Assembly: GCF_000374085.1 (NCBI RefSeq)
Contig: NZ_KB893548.1
Location: forward strand, 89,496 to 153,495
Direction of reading: 5' to 3'
DNA from: Spirosoma spitsbergense DSM 19989
GTDB lineage: Bacteria; Bacteroidota; Bacteroidia; Cytophagales; Spirosomataceae
Length of the DNA stretch: 64,000 nucleotides
Notes under the pieces: model-generated
What the model saw: only the letters and a program-made list of their open reading frames with translations
Told to the model about the DNA's origin: nothing
Database searches by the model: none
Shown here: positions 26,052-34,618 of the stretch, piece by piece
Layout: each line of letters starts with the position of its first letter
Numbering within the stretch: the first letter of the stretch is position 1
Translations under genes and position numbers: made by a program

Positions 26052-27878
26052 ATGATAGCAACTGAACCAAAGGCCTCAATTACAGGGGGGGAATTTTTAA
26101 TAAAAGAAACGCCGGCCTCTCAGGTATTTATTCCTGAAGAGTTTTCTGAAGAGCAAATGATGATTGCGGCTACCTGCCGCGAGTTCCTGGAGCGCGAAAT
26201 ATGGCCGCGTCTGGATGAGATTGATAAAGCAAAATCGCCGGAATTGATTTCGTCACTGATGGATAAAGCGGGTGAGTTGGGCCTGCTCGGAACATCGGTA
26301 CCGGAGCAGTACGGTGGGTTTGGTACTAATTTCAATACCTCGATGCTCGTGGCCGAAGTGACGGGTGCCGGACACTCATTTTCGGTAGCCTTGTCGGCCC
26401 ATACCGGTATTGGTACGTTGCCTATTGTGTATTATGGTAACGATGAGCAGAAATCAAAATACCTGCCTCAGTTGGCCAGTGGCGAATGGAAAGCGGCCTA
26501 CTGCCTGACTGAGCCTGATTCTGGGTCGGATGCAAACTCAGGCAAAACGAAAGCGGTACTGACGGAAGATGGGAAACACTATGTTCTGAATGGACAGAAG
26601 ATGTGGATTACCAATGGTGGCTTTGCTGACATATACATCGTTTTCGCTAAAATTGAAGAAGCCCGCGACGGCGGACCGAGCCAAACCGACAAAAACCTAT
26701 CGGCTTTTATTGTCGAGCGCGGATACGAAGGCATTACCATGAACGAGCCGGAGCATAAGATGGGTATTAAAGGGTCCGACACGCGTCAGATTTTCTTTAA
26801 TGACTGCAAAGTGCCGGTTGAAAACCTGCTGTCTGAGCGGGGCAACGGCTTCAAAATCGCCGTGAATATCCTGAACATAGGCCGTATCAAACTCGGTATT
26901 GCTGCCATTGGTGGCTCTAAAGAGGTGATTAACCACGCCGTCAATTATGCCAATGAGCGGATGCAGTTCAAGACACCCATCGCTCAGTTTGGTGCCATCA
27001 AGCACAAACTAGCCGAAATGGCCCTGAAAGTGTACGCGTCAGAAACCGCTTCGTACCGCGCTGGTCAGAATATCGACGACCTGATTGAAGATCTGAAAGA
27101 GCAGGGTATGGAAGATAGCGAGGCAAAATTGAAAGCCCTGGAACAGTTTGCCATTGAGTGCGCCATCATGAAAGTTCACGGTTCCGAAGTACTCGATTAT
27201 GTGGTTGATGAAGGCGTTCAGGTGTATGGCGGTATGGGCTATTCGGCCGATGCGCCAATGGACCGGGCGTATCGCGATGCCCGCATCAACCGGATTTTCG
27301 AAGGTACGAACGAGATAAACCGGATGCTTGTAGTCGATATGTTATTGAAACGGGCGATGAAGGGCGAACTCGATTTGATGGGGCCAGCTATGGCCGTTTC
27401 GAAAGAAATCATGTCCATTCCTGACTTCAGTTCGGATGAAGAAGAAGGCTTGTTTGTTGCCGAAAAGAAAGTAGTTCGGAACTTGAAGAAGGCTGCCCTG
27501 ATGGTATCGGGTGCCGCCGTGCAAAAGTTCATGATGAACCTTTCGAATGAGCAGGAAATTCTGATGAACGTGGCCGATATGGCCATCGAGATTTATGTGG
27601 CCGAATCCGTCCTGCTGCGCGTCGAAAAGTTGATTGGTATCAAAGGCGAAGAAGCCGTTGCGTTGCAGAAGCAGATGGCTTTAGTTTATCTGCACGAAGC
27701 CGTCGAGAAGGTAAACAGTGCAGGCCGTTCGGCCATCACGTCGTTTGCTGAAGGAGATGAACTGCGGGGCATGTTGATGGGACTAAAGCGGTTCACGAAA
27801 ATTGAGCCGATGAACCTCAAAGATGCCCGTCGTCAAATTGCTGATGCTATGATTGCCGAAGGTAAATACATTTTTTAG
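26052..27878 (+). CDS. Acyl-CoA dehydrogenase, long form
   Basis: 608 residues. An FAD enzyme that introduces the 2,3-double bond into acyl-CoA. Visible regions are YCLTEPDSGSDANSGKTKAV (about 154-173) for FAD/substrate binding, KMWITNGGFADIYIVFAK, and the C-terminal core VQVYGGMGYSADAPMDRAYR with the RIFEGTNEINR stretch (about 417-427) that normally carries the catalytic Glu. A C-terminal extension of about 180 residues makes it longer than the usual 380, like VLCAD-type enzymes. The three shared operator sites link it to the thiolase gene. The electron acceptor (ETF) is not encoded here. Confidence 0.92.
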   Translation: MIATEPKASITGGEFLIKETPASQVFIPEEFSEEQMMIAATCREFLEREIWPRLDEIDKAKSPELISSLMDKAGELGLLGTSVPEQYGGFGTNFNTSMLVAEVTGAGHSFSVALSAHTGIGTLPIVYYGNDEQKSKYLPQLASGEWKAAYCLTEPDSGSDANSGKTKAVLTEDGKHYVLNGQKMWITNGGFADIYIVFAKIEEARDGGPSQTDKNLSAFIVERGYEGITMNEPEHKMGIKGSDTRQIFFNDCKVPVENLLSERGNGFKIAVNILNIGRIKLGIAAIGGSKEVINHAVNYANERMQFKTPIAQFGAIKHKLAEMALKVYASETASYRAGQNIDDLIEDLKEQGMEDSEAKLKALEQFAIECAIMKVHGSEVLDYVVDEGVQVYGGMGYSADAPMDRAYRDARINRIFEGTNEINRMLVVDMLLKRAMKGELDLMGPAMAVSKEIMSIPDFSSDEEEGLFVAEKKVVRNLKKAALMVSGAAVQKFMMNLSNEQEILMNVADMAIEIYVAESVLLRVEKLIGIKGEEAVALQKQMALVYLHEAVEKVNSAGRSAITSFAEGDELRGMLMGLKRFTKIEPMNLKDARRQIADAMIAEGKYIF

Positions 27879-27903
27879 CGCAGCACAATAGCGTTGCTTT
27901 ACC

Positions 27904-27942
27904 AATCAAAAGCCAGCCTTCGTTGAGGACTGGCTTTTGATT
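27904..27942. terminator. Bidirectional terminator
   Basis: AATCAAAAGCCAG and CTGGCTTTTGATT form a 13-bp perfect stem. It lies between the converging acyl-CoA dehydrogenase and acylphosphatase-like genes and touches the stop codon of the latter. Confidence 0.88.
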
Positions 27943-28214
27943 TAGTGCATTTCCAGAAATTTATCGTACCCCTGCAACGGTCCATCCTGCACACGAACAC
28001 CTTTTACGGTAGTGCCGTCGGGACCCGCTTTGCACCACTTTATAAATATTTCAAGGGCTTCTTCGTCGCCTTCCGTCTCAATCCGAAGTTCGCCATCCGA
28101 CTGTATCCGGGCGATACCCGTTAGCCCTAAACGCTCGGCTTCCTGCCGGGCTTCCTGCCGAAACAGCGTTCCACCTAACTGGCCGGTTATATAAATAATC
28201 TGGTTCTTTTTCAT
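27942..28214 (-). CDS. Acylphosphatase-like protein lacking the catalytic Asn
   Basis: 90 residues, the length of acylphosphatases, which hydrolyse acyl phosphates. The N-terminal loop GQLGGTLFRQEA corresponds to the phosphate loop G-x-V-x-G-V-x-FR, and its Arg is kept. In the second motif the family has G-x-V-x-N-x-x-D-G; here it reads GIARIQSDGEL, so the catalytic Asn is replaced, by Ile in my alignment. The rest (IETEGDEEALEIFIKWCKAG) follows the fold. It may be inactive on acyl phosphates or have another role. It stands alone, convergent with the dehydrogenase gene. Confidence 0.75.
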   Translation of the reverse strand: MKKNQIIYITGQLGGTLFRQEARQEAERLGLTGIARIQSDGELRIETEGDEEALEIFIKWCKAGPDGTTVKGVRVQDGPLQGYDKFLEMH

Positions 28215-28370
28215 CGCTTATAAATTTTATAACGTAACCCGTTCGACGGGGCAGAAGTTTTCCAAACCCTGCTGACACCGGGCTGTCGATGCCTCATAAT
28301 ACCTTTTTTTGTAGTGTCACTGAGATACAGGTTGCTAGTATATAGGTGCGTTTTCTAATCAGGATATACT

Positions 28371-28398
28371 ACCGAAGGTGGTAGAAAAGCCGCCCTCG
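28371..28398. other. Hairpin in the leader before the Gfo/Idh gene
   Basis: CCGAAGGTGG and CCGCCCTCGG pair with one wobble and one mismatch around an 8-base loop, followed by TACTTTTTC. It lies 60 bases before the start codon of the oxidoreductase gene and might act as a leader structure. Confidence 0.35.
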
Positions 28399-28457
28399 GT
28401 ACTTTTTCATGAACTCCAGCGCGTGATGTGTTTTACGTGGCTCTATAACTGACTATC

Positions 28458-29636
28458 ATGAAAAATCAGCAGTCCAATTCCCGAAGAACTTTTTTGCGTA
28501 ATCTTGGCACAGGTGCATCGGCATTGTCGTTACCCTTACTCGGCTATGCCGACAATCAATTTGTTCAGAATGAAACCAGTGGGCTGTACTCTTTATTAAC
28601 CAACCCGAATGGCGAGCCTTTAGGCCAGCCCGGTCGAAAACTGGGTATTGCCTTGGTAGGGCTGGGATACTACAGCAAAAACCTGCTGGCCCCAGCCTTG
28701 CAGGAGACGAAGAACTGCCGCTTGGCTGGTATTGTAACCGGGACACCCGCCAAGGCCGAGGAATGGATGAAGAAATACAACATTCCTAAGGAGAACGTGT
28801 ACGACTATAAAACCTTCGACCGGATTGCCGATAACAAGGATATCGATGTTATCTATGTTGTTTTGCCTAATTCGATGCACGAAGAATATGTTGTTCGGGC
28901 GGCTCAGGCGGGTAAGCATGTCATATGCGAGAAGCCCATGGCGATCACACCGAAGGCTTGTCAGAATATGATTGATGCTTGTAAAAAGGCCAATAAACAA
29001 CTGGCCATCGGCTACCGGCTTCATTATGAGCCATTCACCAAAGAAGTAATGAGACTGGGTCAGGAAAAAGTATTCGGCCCTATAAAATTCGTTGAAGCCA
29101 GCGATGGTTTTCGTATTGGCGACCCGACGCAATGGCGTATGAAAAAGGCAATGGCTGGTGGTGGTCCACTGATGGACGTTGGTATCTACGCCGTACAGGG
29201 CGCGCGCTACGTTACGGGCGAAGAACCTATTTCGGTAACTGCGCAGTTTTCGCCTAAAACAGAGCCGGAAAAGTTCAAAGAAGTGGAGGAGACGATGTTT
29301 TGGCAGTTTCAGTTTCCGAGCGGAGCGGTTTCTAACTCAACGACCAGCTATACAGCGGGTGTTGAGCGACTATATGCGTCCTGTGAGAAAGGCTGGTTTG
29401 AACTGTCACCAGCTTTTGGTTACGGTCCCTTGAAAGGAAGAACAAGCAAAGGTCCTATTGAGCAGCCAGTCGTTAATCACCAGGCCATGCACATGGATGG
29501 CGTTTGTAACGATTTATTAGCGGGAAAGAAACTGCCTGACCATGTAACGGGCGGGGAAGGTAAGCGCGATGTTACGCTATTACAGGCCATTTACCAGGCT
29601 GCCGAAACAGGGAAGAAGATAAATCTGAGGGCTTAG
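28458..29636 (+). CDS. Tat-exported Gfo/Idh/MocA family oxidoreductase
   Basis: 392 residues. The N-terminus NSRRTFLRNLGTGASALSLP is a twin-arginine signal, so the protein is exported folded with its cofactor. The Rossmann domain has GIALVGLGYYSKNLLAPAL (about 61-79), and the family motif CEKPMAITP lies at about 157-165. The sequence order resembles glucose-fructose oxidoreductase-type members, which keep NADP tightly bound. The substrate is probably a sugar or sugar acid and cannot be read from the sequence. It stands alone and ends before a long hairpin. Confidence 0.88.
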   Translation: MKNQQSNSRRTFLRNLGTGASALSLPLLGYADNQFVQNETSGLYSLLTNPNGEPLGQPGRKLGIALVGLGYYSKNLLAPALQETKNCRLAGIVTGTPAKAEEWMKKYNIPKENVYDYKTFDRIADNKDIDVIYVVLPNSMHEEYVVRAAQAGKHVICEKPMAITPKACQNMIDACKKANKQLAIGYRLHYEPFTKEVMRLGQEKVFGPIKFVEASDGFRIGDPTQWRMKKAMAGGGPLMDVGIYAVQGARYVTGEEPISVTAQFSPKTEPEKFKEVEETMFWQFQFPSGAVSNSTTSYTAGVERLYASCEKGWFELSPAFGYGPLKGRTSKGPIEQPVVNHQAMHMDGVCNDLLAGKKLPDHVTGGEGKRDVTLLQAIYQAAETGKKINLRA

Positions 29637-29654
29637 GTCAATTCACCTGAACTC

Positions 29655-29722
29655 TGTGGAGAACACATATTCATTCGTGACCGTTTTTCTAAATAGTCAG
29701 GAATGGACGTGCGTTCTCCACA
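29655..29722. terminator. Long hairpin, probable bidirectional terminator
   Basis: Arms TGTGGAGAACACA and TGCGTTCTCCACA, with an inner stem of CATTC/GAATG and GTGAC/GTCA, lie between the converging genes at 28458 and 29737. No long T run follows. Confidence 0.6.
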
Positions 29723-29736
29723 AATAAACGCCCTGC

Positions 29737-30219
29737 TTAGTGCTGAAGCTCTTTTTTCTCATCGGCCGGGGCTGGGATCTGGTTTCGCAAGCCGTTAGCC
29801 CAGTCGGCTATTAGTTTGGCTTCTTCGGAACTTAGATTAGCGTCATGATGAATCCACAGATACGAATCCAGCGGCATCCAGCCTTCCGTTACGGCCTTAC
29901 CCACTTCTTCCAGTTTATGACGGGCTTTTTTGGGAGGATAAGAAGCAAACTCATTAAAATTAAGCTCACCTTTGCCTTCCTGGACATGGTGATTGAGAAA
30001 CCAGGCAACCGGTTGAATATTGTTGTACCAGGGGTATTCAGTGTTATTGGAATGGCAGTCGAAGCAGGAGCGTTTTAATACGGCATGAATAGTAGCCGGA
30101 ACCGCATATTTCGTTGTAATATCGTTGGTTGCCATGCCGACTGCCTGATTTTTTTCTGGTCGGATAAACTGAATGGCAACCAGAATGACGAGTAGTGTCA
30201 GCAGAACTTTTCGGAGCAT
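29737..30219 (-). CDS. Haem-binding domain protein
   Basis: 160 residues. An N-terminal hydrophobic segment (MLRKVLLTLLVILVAIQFIRP) acts as signal or anchor. A single CxxCH site, CFDCHSNNTEYPWYNNIQPV (about 51-70), is the covalent haem attachment motif of the haem-binding domain family common in Bacteroidota. The following part is rich in Trp and His (WFLNHHVQEGKGELNF), which fits an axial ligand. It probably lies on the periplasmic side. The redox partner is unknown; neighbours give no clue. Confidence 0.85.
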   Translation of the reverse strand: MLRKVLLTLLVILVAIQFIRPEKNQAVGMATNDITTKYAVPATIHAVLKRSCFDCHSNNTEYPWYNNIQPVAWFLNHHVQEGKGELNFNEFASYPPKKARHKLEEVGKAVTEGWMPLDSYLWIHHDANLSSEEAKLIADWANGLRNQIPAPADEKKELQH

Positions 30220-30292
30220 AGCAGTTAGTACAAAGAATGCGTGAAAAACGCTCGAATGTATCTGATTTTATCGTAAAAAACGCCCTCCCGCA

Positions 30293-31015
30293 TCAGTCGA
30301 GCGACTGAATGAGTGCCTTTGCTTTCCGAATATTCGGATTTAGTAAATCGGTTTCAACCAGGCCATCGCGAAGCCGAACAATCCGGTGTGCATATTCGGC
30401 AATATCTTCTTCGTGGGTTACCATAATAACCGTGTTTCCCTTGCTATGAATCTGGTCGAAAAGGTCCATGATTTCGTAGGACGTTTTAGAGTCAAGATTA
30501 CCGGTCGGTTCATCAGCCAGTAGTATACTGGGATCATTCACTAAGGCGCGGGCCACTGCTACCCGTTGCCGTTGCCCGCCCGAAAGTTCATTGGGACGGT
30601 GGCCCGCCCGGTTTTCCAACCCTACATTTTTAAGGGCCATCATGGCTTTTTCGGTCCGGTCGGCTTTGCTAAAACCAGCGTATATAAGGGGTAACGCTAC
30701 ATTTTCAAGCGATGTCTGTCGGGGTAGCAGGTTGAACGTTTGAAATACGAATCCAATCTCTTTATTTCTCGTTTCGGCCAGTTCATTCTCGCCCATACCG
30801 CTAACATCCTGATTGTTGAGGATATACTGCCCGGAAGTCGGCGAATCCAGACAACCAACGATGTTCATCAACGTAGATTTTCCCGAGCCTGATGGACCCA
30901 TGAATGCGACATATTCGCCTTTCTTAATAGAAATGGTAATAGATTTCAGAGCCTCTACCACTTCGGTACCCATCACGTAGCGTTTGGCAATGTCGCGGGT
31001 TTCAATAATGTTCAT
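30293..31015 (-). CDS. ABC transporter ATP-binding protein, LolD/MacB type
   Basis: 240 residues. Walker [10 protein letters not shown] (about 39-47), signature [15 protein letters not shown] (about 143-157), Walker [18 protein letters not shown] and the switch His in [11 protein letters not shown]. The closeness to LolD/MacB/FtsE-type ATPases ([22 protein letters not shown], cut here) suggests export or envelope work rather than uptake. No permease gene is adjacent, which is common for this type in Bacteroidota. It is the third gene of a minus-strand group with 31027 and 31571. Confidence 0.92.
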   Translation of the reverse strand: MNIIETRDIAKRYVMGTEVVEALKSITISIKKGEYVAFMGPSGSGKSTLMNIVGCLDSPTSGQYILNNQDVSGMGENELAETRNKEIGFVFQTFNLLPRQTSLENVALPLIYAGFSKADRTEKAMMALKNVGLENRAGHRPNELSGGQRQRVAVARALVNDPSILLADEPTGNLDSKTSYEIMDLFDQIHSKGNTVIMVTHEEDIAEYAHRIVRLRDGLVETDLLNPNIRKAKALIQSLD

Positions 31016-31026
31016 AGTGAATTGAC

Positions 31027-31539
31027 TTATGAGGCAATTGCAACAAGTCGGCGACGACGTTGGAAATAATTTCGGATGAATAAACCCGTTAAAATGACGA
31101 CTTCTATAATGGGCGATTTTTCCTCTTTATCTACCACGATGTCTCCGGCATCTTCAAAGAATTTTCGGGTGATATCATAGTTTACAATCTCTTTTTCGGG
31201 CAAGCCATTTGGTGATTCCCGAATCATATCCCATTCTCGCATCAACATGTTATGGCGTTTCCATAGATAGGTTTGGCCTGATGACAGTTTGAGTTCTGCT
31301 TGTTTACCAAACCGCAATTCTATATGGCCAATTGGGGTATCATTAACTTTTGAATCGTACACCGTTACTGAATGATTAAGGAAACCCTCCACATCAAAAC
31401 GCAGGTGAACACCGTTTAGCGAAGCCTCTACATCATGGCTAAACAGATTCCGGCGCATATCGCCAATAAGCTGACCATCCTGCATGATATGGACATCGAG
31501 GCTAAACGCTTCTTTGACCCAGTTCAGTTTTCTATTCAT
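31027..31539 (-). CDS. Uncharacterised protein with C-terminal membrane segment
   Basis: 170 residues from the ATG at 31539; an earlier ATG at 31563 is possible but adds an atypical stretch. Most of it is predicted beta-rich ([38 protein letters not shown]) with an aromatic/charged pattern, then a hydrophobic helix at about 145-160 and a basic end ([12 protein letters not shown]). The beta part reminds me of LURP-one/tubby-like barrels, but that is a weak impression. It lies 11 bases before the ABC ATPase and about 31 after the TPR protein, so the three form one operon. Confidence 0.65.
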   Translation of the reverse strand: MNRKLNWVKEAFSLDVHIMQDGQLIGDMRRNLFSHDVEASLNGVHLRFDVEGFLNHSVTVYDSKVNDTPIGHIELRFGKQAELKLSSGQTYLWKRHNMLMREWDMIRESPNGLPEKEIVNYDITRKFFEDAGDIVVDKEEKSPIIEVVILTGLFIRNYFQRRRRLVAIAS

Positions 31540-31570
31540 GATGCGTTCAGGGATAATGAACAAAGCTAAC

Positions 31571-34500
31571 CTATTGCAGAAACTTCTTTTTACTCTTTTC
31601 GATTGACGCTAGTTTTTCCTGATAAGTTGCCAGAAACCCCTGATAATCGGCGGGCGTAGTAGCAGTCCGTAACGCTGCCAGACTACTTTCGGCGTAATCG
31701 GGAAGACCCAGGGCCAAACATAACGTAATGTATGTCTTAAGTAAAATAGCTTTGTCTTCGTTGAAAGGCAGGGCCGTTAGTAACATATCATAGGCTTCCT
31801 TTGGCTGTCCCTGTTGCTGGCTAAGTTGCGCGGCATCCGTAACAATTCGGGCATTCAGCGGGGCAAGCTGTACCGCTCGGTTGTAGTACTGCCGGGCCTG
31901 AGAAAAATGACGGGCGCGTTCATACGCCTGCCCAAGCCAGTAATTCCGTTCGGCCTCGTATGCAGGCAGAACGGCTGTTTTTGCCATTAATTCTGCCGAA
32001 CCAAGACTCCGCCGAAAGGCCGACAGCCGGATAGCGGCTATCGTACGCTGCGACAGGGCTATTGCATTAATTCGGGTTGAATCGGGGAGTCCCGCTAATA
32101 CTAACTGTGCGTTTCGCCATTGTAACTGATCAAGAAAATCATTCGTCAAGGCAGTACCCGCCAGCGTTTTTAGACTAGGGTCAAGGATGGTTTCCCAATA
32201 GGCACCCCGGTTCGGGTCGTCGGTGCGATAGGTTACGTAAAAGGCCTTCTCTACGTCCGTTTCCGGTTTACGTTCCTGATAATAGATCTGCCGGAGGGCA
32301 TCTACGGCCGCATCATTTTTGGCGGCTGTTTCCCACAGTGACTGAGCAAAAATCGGGTCATTTGTTTTGGTTAGGGCAATAGCCCGGTAATAAATAGCGG
32401 TTGTGTCTGTGTTGTTGCTGAACATGTCGGCTGCTGGTCGATACAGGCCTTGTTCCAGCATCCATAAACCCGCAATTGACCGATAAGCGGCCCCCGCTTC
32501 CTGATTATTTTCGGCTAGTTGACTCATCAACCCGAATGCATTTACCGGGTTGTGGCGTTTGTATTCAACCACGGCCCGCGCCAGTAATAAATCGTCGGTT
32601 ACGTCCTGATTGGCCGGATTCGCCGATATTTTTCGGATGAGTGTCAACTCCGTACTATCGGGTTGTTGCTTTACCAGTGCATAGTTGTACAGGCTGGCAA
32701 ACTGCCCAACGCTCAATCCCGTTTGAGTCGATTTGTCTGATAGCCAGTCGAGTTTCCGGGGCTGAGTAGTATCGGTTTGGGTTACCAGCCGAAGGGCGAG
32801 GGCGTTGGCCTGATAGGCTTCGTAATCTGATTGAGATACGTTGCTGGCCAAGGTTGAATCGGCCTCCAGAACGGTTGGATTACGGGCATAAAAGGCCAGC
32901 AGATTTGATTCCGGTACGTCGGTTTGGTCGACAAATCGGGTCGCGGCTTTGTAATAATAATACGCTGAATCAGCCACACTGGTGCGGCCGTACAAATAAC
33001 CAAGGTTGTTCTGGAGTTCGCCACTTTTCGGGAATTCCCTGATTCCCTTTTGCAGGGTTTTGATCGCTTCGAAAAATGAGTTTGTTTGTAAGTAAGCCTG
33101 GCTCAATCCGGCATAATCCTGTGGGTTTGGTTGCTTCAACAGGGCCTGCTGGAAGTAAAAAGCAGCAGCGGACAGGTTATTCTGAGAGCGGGCCAGGGAT
33201 GCCAGCGCATAATTTGATTTGTGATTTTGAAATTCCCGCTCCAGGGCCAGGTTGTAGTAGGCGGTGGCCGAAACCGCTTCGCCACTAGCCGTATAATAAT
33301 CGCCCAAACCGTTGTAATAACCAGCCATACCCTGCCGAATCGGGAAGAAACTATTTATGGATAACATAGCCACTACGAAAATGATACCGACTACCCGAAA
33401 CAGGCTTAACTCCAGACGTTTGGGTTTGTATAGAACTCGGTGAACGGGCAGGTTTTTCTGGTAAACAGGCCAGAAATTGATCAGGGTATAAGCAATGAAA
33501 ACCAGCCCCATCCCCAGGTGCGTGTAGACAATTATATCCTCAAATAGCTCAACCAGCGGGTCATTGGCCGTAGCGAATGCATACCCAATGGTTAGCGTAG
33601 TAAGCAACGAAAACCCGGTATACAGGTACGCACCCGAATCGCGGAAGGAGAAAACGTCCTGCTGCTGAATTAACCGGCGGAAGCCCCATACACCGATGCT
33701 CACGGAAAGTAAATAGAGGATGAAAGGGCTGACTACCAATACATTCCACTCAATGGATCGGGTGTTTTTGAGCCAGATAAGTACCAGGTTGAGTAAATAC
33801 AGAGAGCTGATAAACAGAAAGTTATTGATGCCCAGCGGCTTCCGGTCGTTACCCGAGGATGTGTTTTCGTTCAACCGGCCAACCGAGGTGAGCCAGACCA
33901 GACCGGCAATGATTTCGGCCGCAATAAAAAATATGAACCCGGCGCTGAATACCAGCAAAACCGGCATTCCATAACTCACCAAAGCTAGGGCTGGAAAGGT
34001 TACCGGTGAGAGTACGCTCAGTATACCTGCTACCCCAGCCGTTAGCAGACCAAAAGCACCCAGACGAACGATAATGGGGTAGTCGGACCGGAAGGCATGG
34101 AAGTAGTAACTGAGCGACCCATAAACAAACGTAAGGAGCAGGAAAAGGTAGTTGCCGCCCAGACCCGGCACTTCAAGCATGTCCCATCGGAAAAAGGCAA
34201 GGCTAAGAATCAGCATGGCCATACTAATCAGATAGCGTAGCCGATCGAATCGCGTAACGGCACTCATGATGAGGGTAAACGCCAGACCAATGCCTGCCAG
34301 AATACCCGTCGCCAGTTCCGGCCTGACCTGCATCGTTCCCGCTACAAACTGCTCCGAAACGGCGAAGGCCTTACCATTCACCGAGTAATTGAGCAGTCCG
34401 TCTGAGAAGGAATGAAAGACCACCGGTAGTTCATTGAGTTCGCTCAGGACGTCCCAGTTAACTACGTTTCCCAATCCTCCCGACCAGGCAATAACCAACA

Positions 34501-34585
34501 AAATAAGGCTAACAAAAAATAAAACGAGGCTGATTACATACGTGAATCGGTATGTTCGGTCCCAGTCTTTCCAGAAAGATAACAT
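31571..34585 (-). CDS. Large polytopic membrane protein with periplasmic TPR region
   Basis: 1004 residues. The first about 415 residues have about twelve hydrophobic helices (for example about 17-35, 95-112, 145-163, 213-235, 395-412). The rest is a tetratricopeptide array, seen in ALEREFQNHKSNYALASLAR, and ends in SIEKSKKKFLQ. Such proteins are hypothetical in Cytophagales. It leads the operon with the unknown protein at 31027 and the ABC ATPase at 30293. A link to envelope assembly or lipoprotein traffic is possible but only inferred from the ATPase type. Confidence 0.78.
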   Translation of the reverse strand: MLSFWKDWDRTYRFTYVISLVLFFVSLILLVIAWSGGLGNVVNWDVLSELNELPVVFHSFSDGLLNYSVNGKAFAVSEQFVAGTMQVRPELATGILAGIGLAFTLIMSAVTRFDRLRYLISMAMLILSLAFFRWDMLEVPGLGGNYLFLLLTFVYGSLSYYFHAFRSDYPIIVRLGAFGLLTAGVAGILSVLSPVTFPALALVSYGMPVLLVFSAGFIFFIAAEIIAGLVWLTSVGRLNENTSSGNDRKPLGINNFLFISSLYLLNLVLIWLKNTRSIEWNVLVVSPFILYLLSVSIGVWGFRRLIQQQDVFSFRDSGAYLYTGFSLLTTLTIGYAFATANDPLVELFEDIIVYTHLGMGLVFIAYTLINFWPVYQKNLPVHRVLYKPKRLELSLFRVVGIIFVVAMLSINSFFPIRQGMAGYYNGLGDYYTASGEAVSATAYYNLALEREFQNHKSNYALASLARSQNNLSAAAFYFQQALLKQPNPQDYAGLSQAYLQTNSFFEAIKTLQKGIREFPKSGELQNNLGYLYGRTSVADSAYYYYKAATRFVDQTDVPESNLLAFYARNPTVLEADSTLASNVSQSDYEAYQANALALRLVTQTDTTQPRKLDWLSDKSTQTGLSVGQFASLYNYALVKQQPDSTELTLIRKISANPANQDVTDDLLLARAVVEYKRHNPVNAFGLMSQLAENNQEAGAAYRSIAGLWMLEQGLYRPAADMFSNNTDTTAIYYRAIALTKTNDPIFAQSLWETAAKNDAAVDALRQIYYQERKPETDVEKAFYVTYRTDDPNRGAYWETILDPSLKTLAGTALTNDFLDQLQWRNAQLVLAGLPDSTRINAIALSQRTIAAIRLSAFRRSLGSAELMAKTAVLPAYEAERNYWLGQAYERARHFSQARQYYNRAVQLAPLNARIVTDAAQLSQQQGQPKEAYDMLLTALPFNEDKAILLKTYITLCLALGLPDYAESSLAALRTATTPADYQGFLATYQEKLASIEKSKKKFLQ

Positions 34586-34618
34586 GAAAGAGAAACGTAG
34601 TTCACGGTCCGTTAGTGC

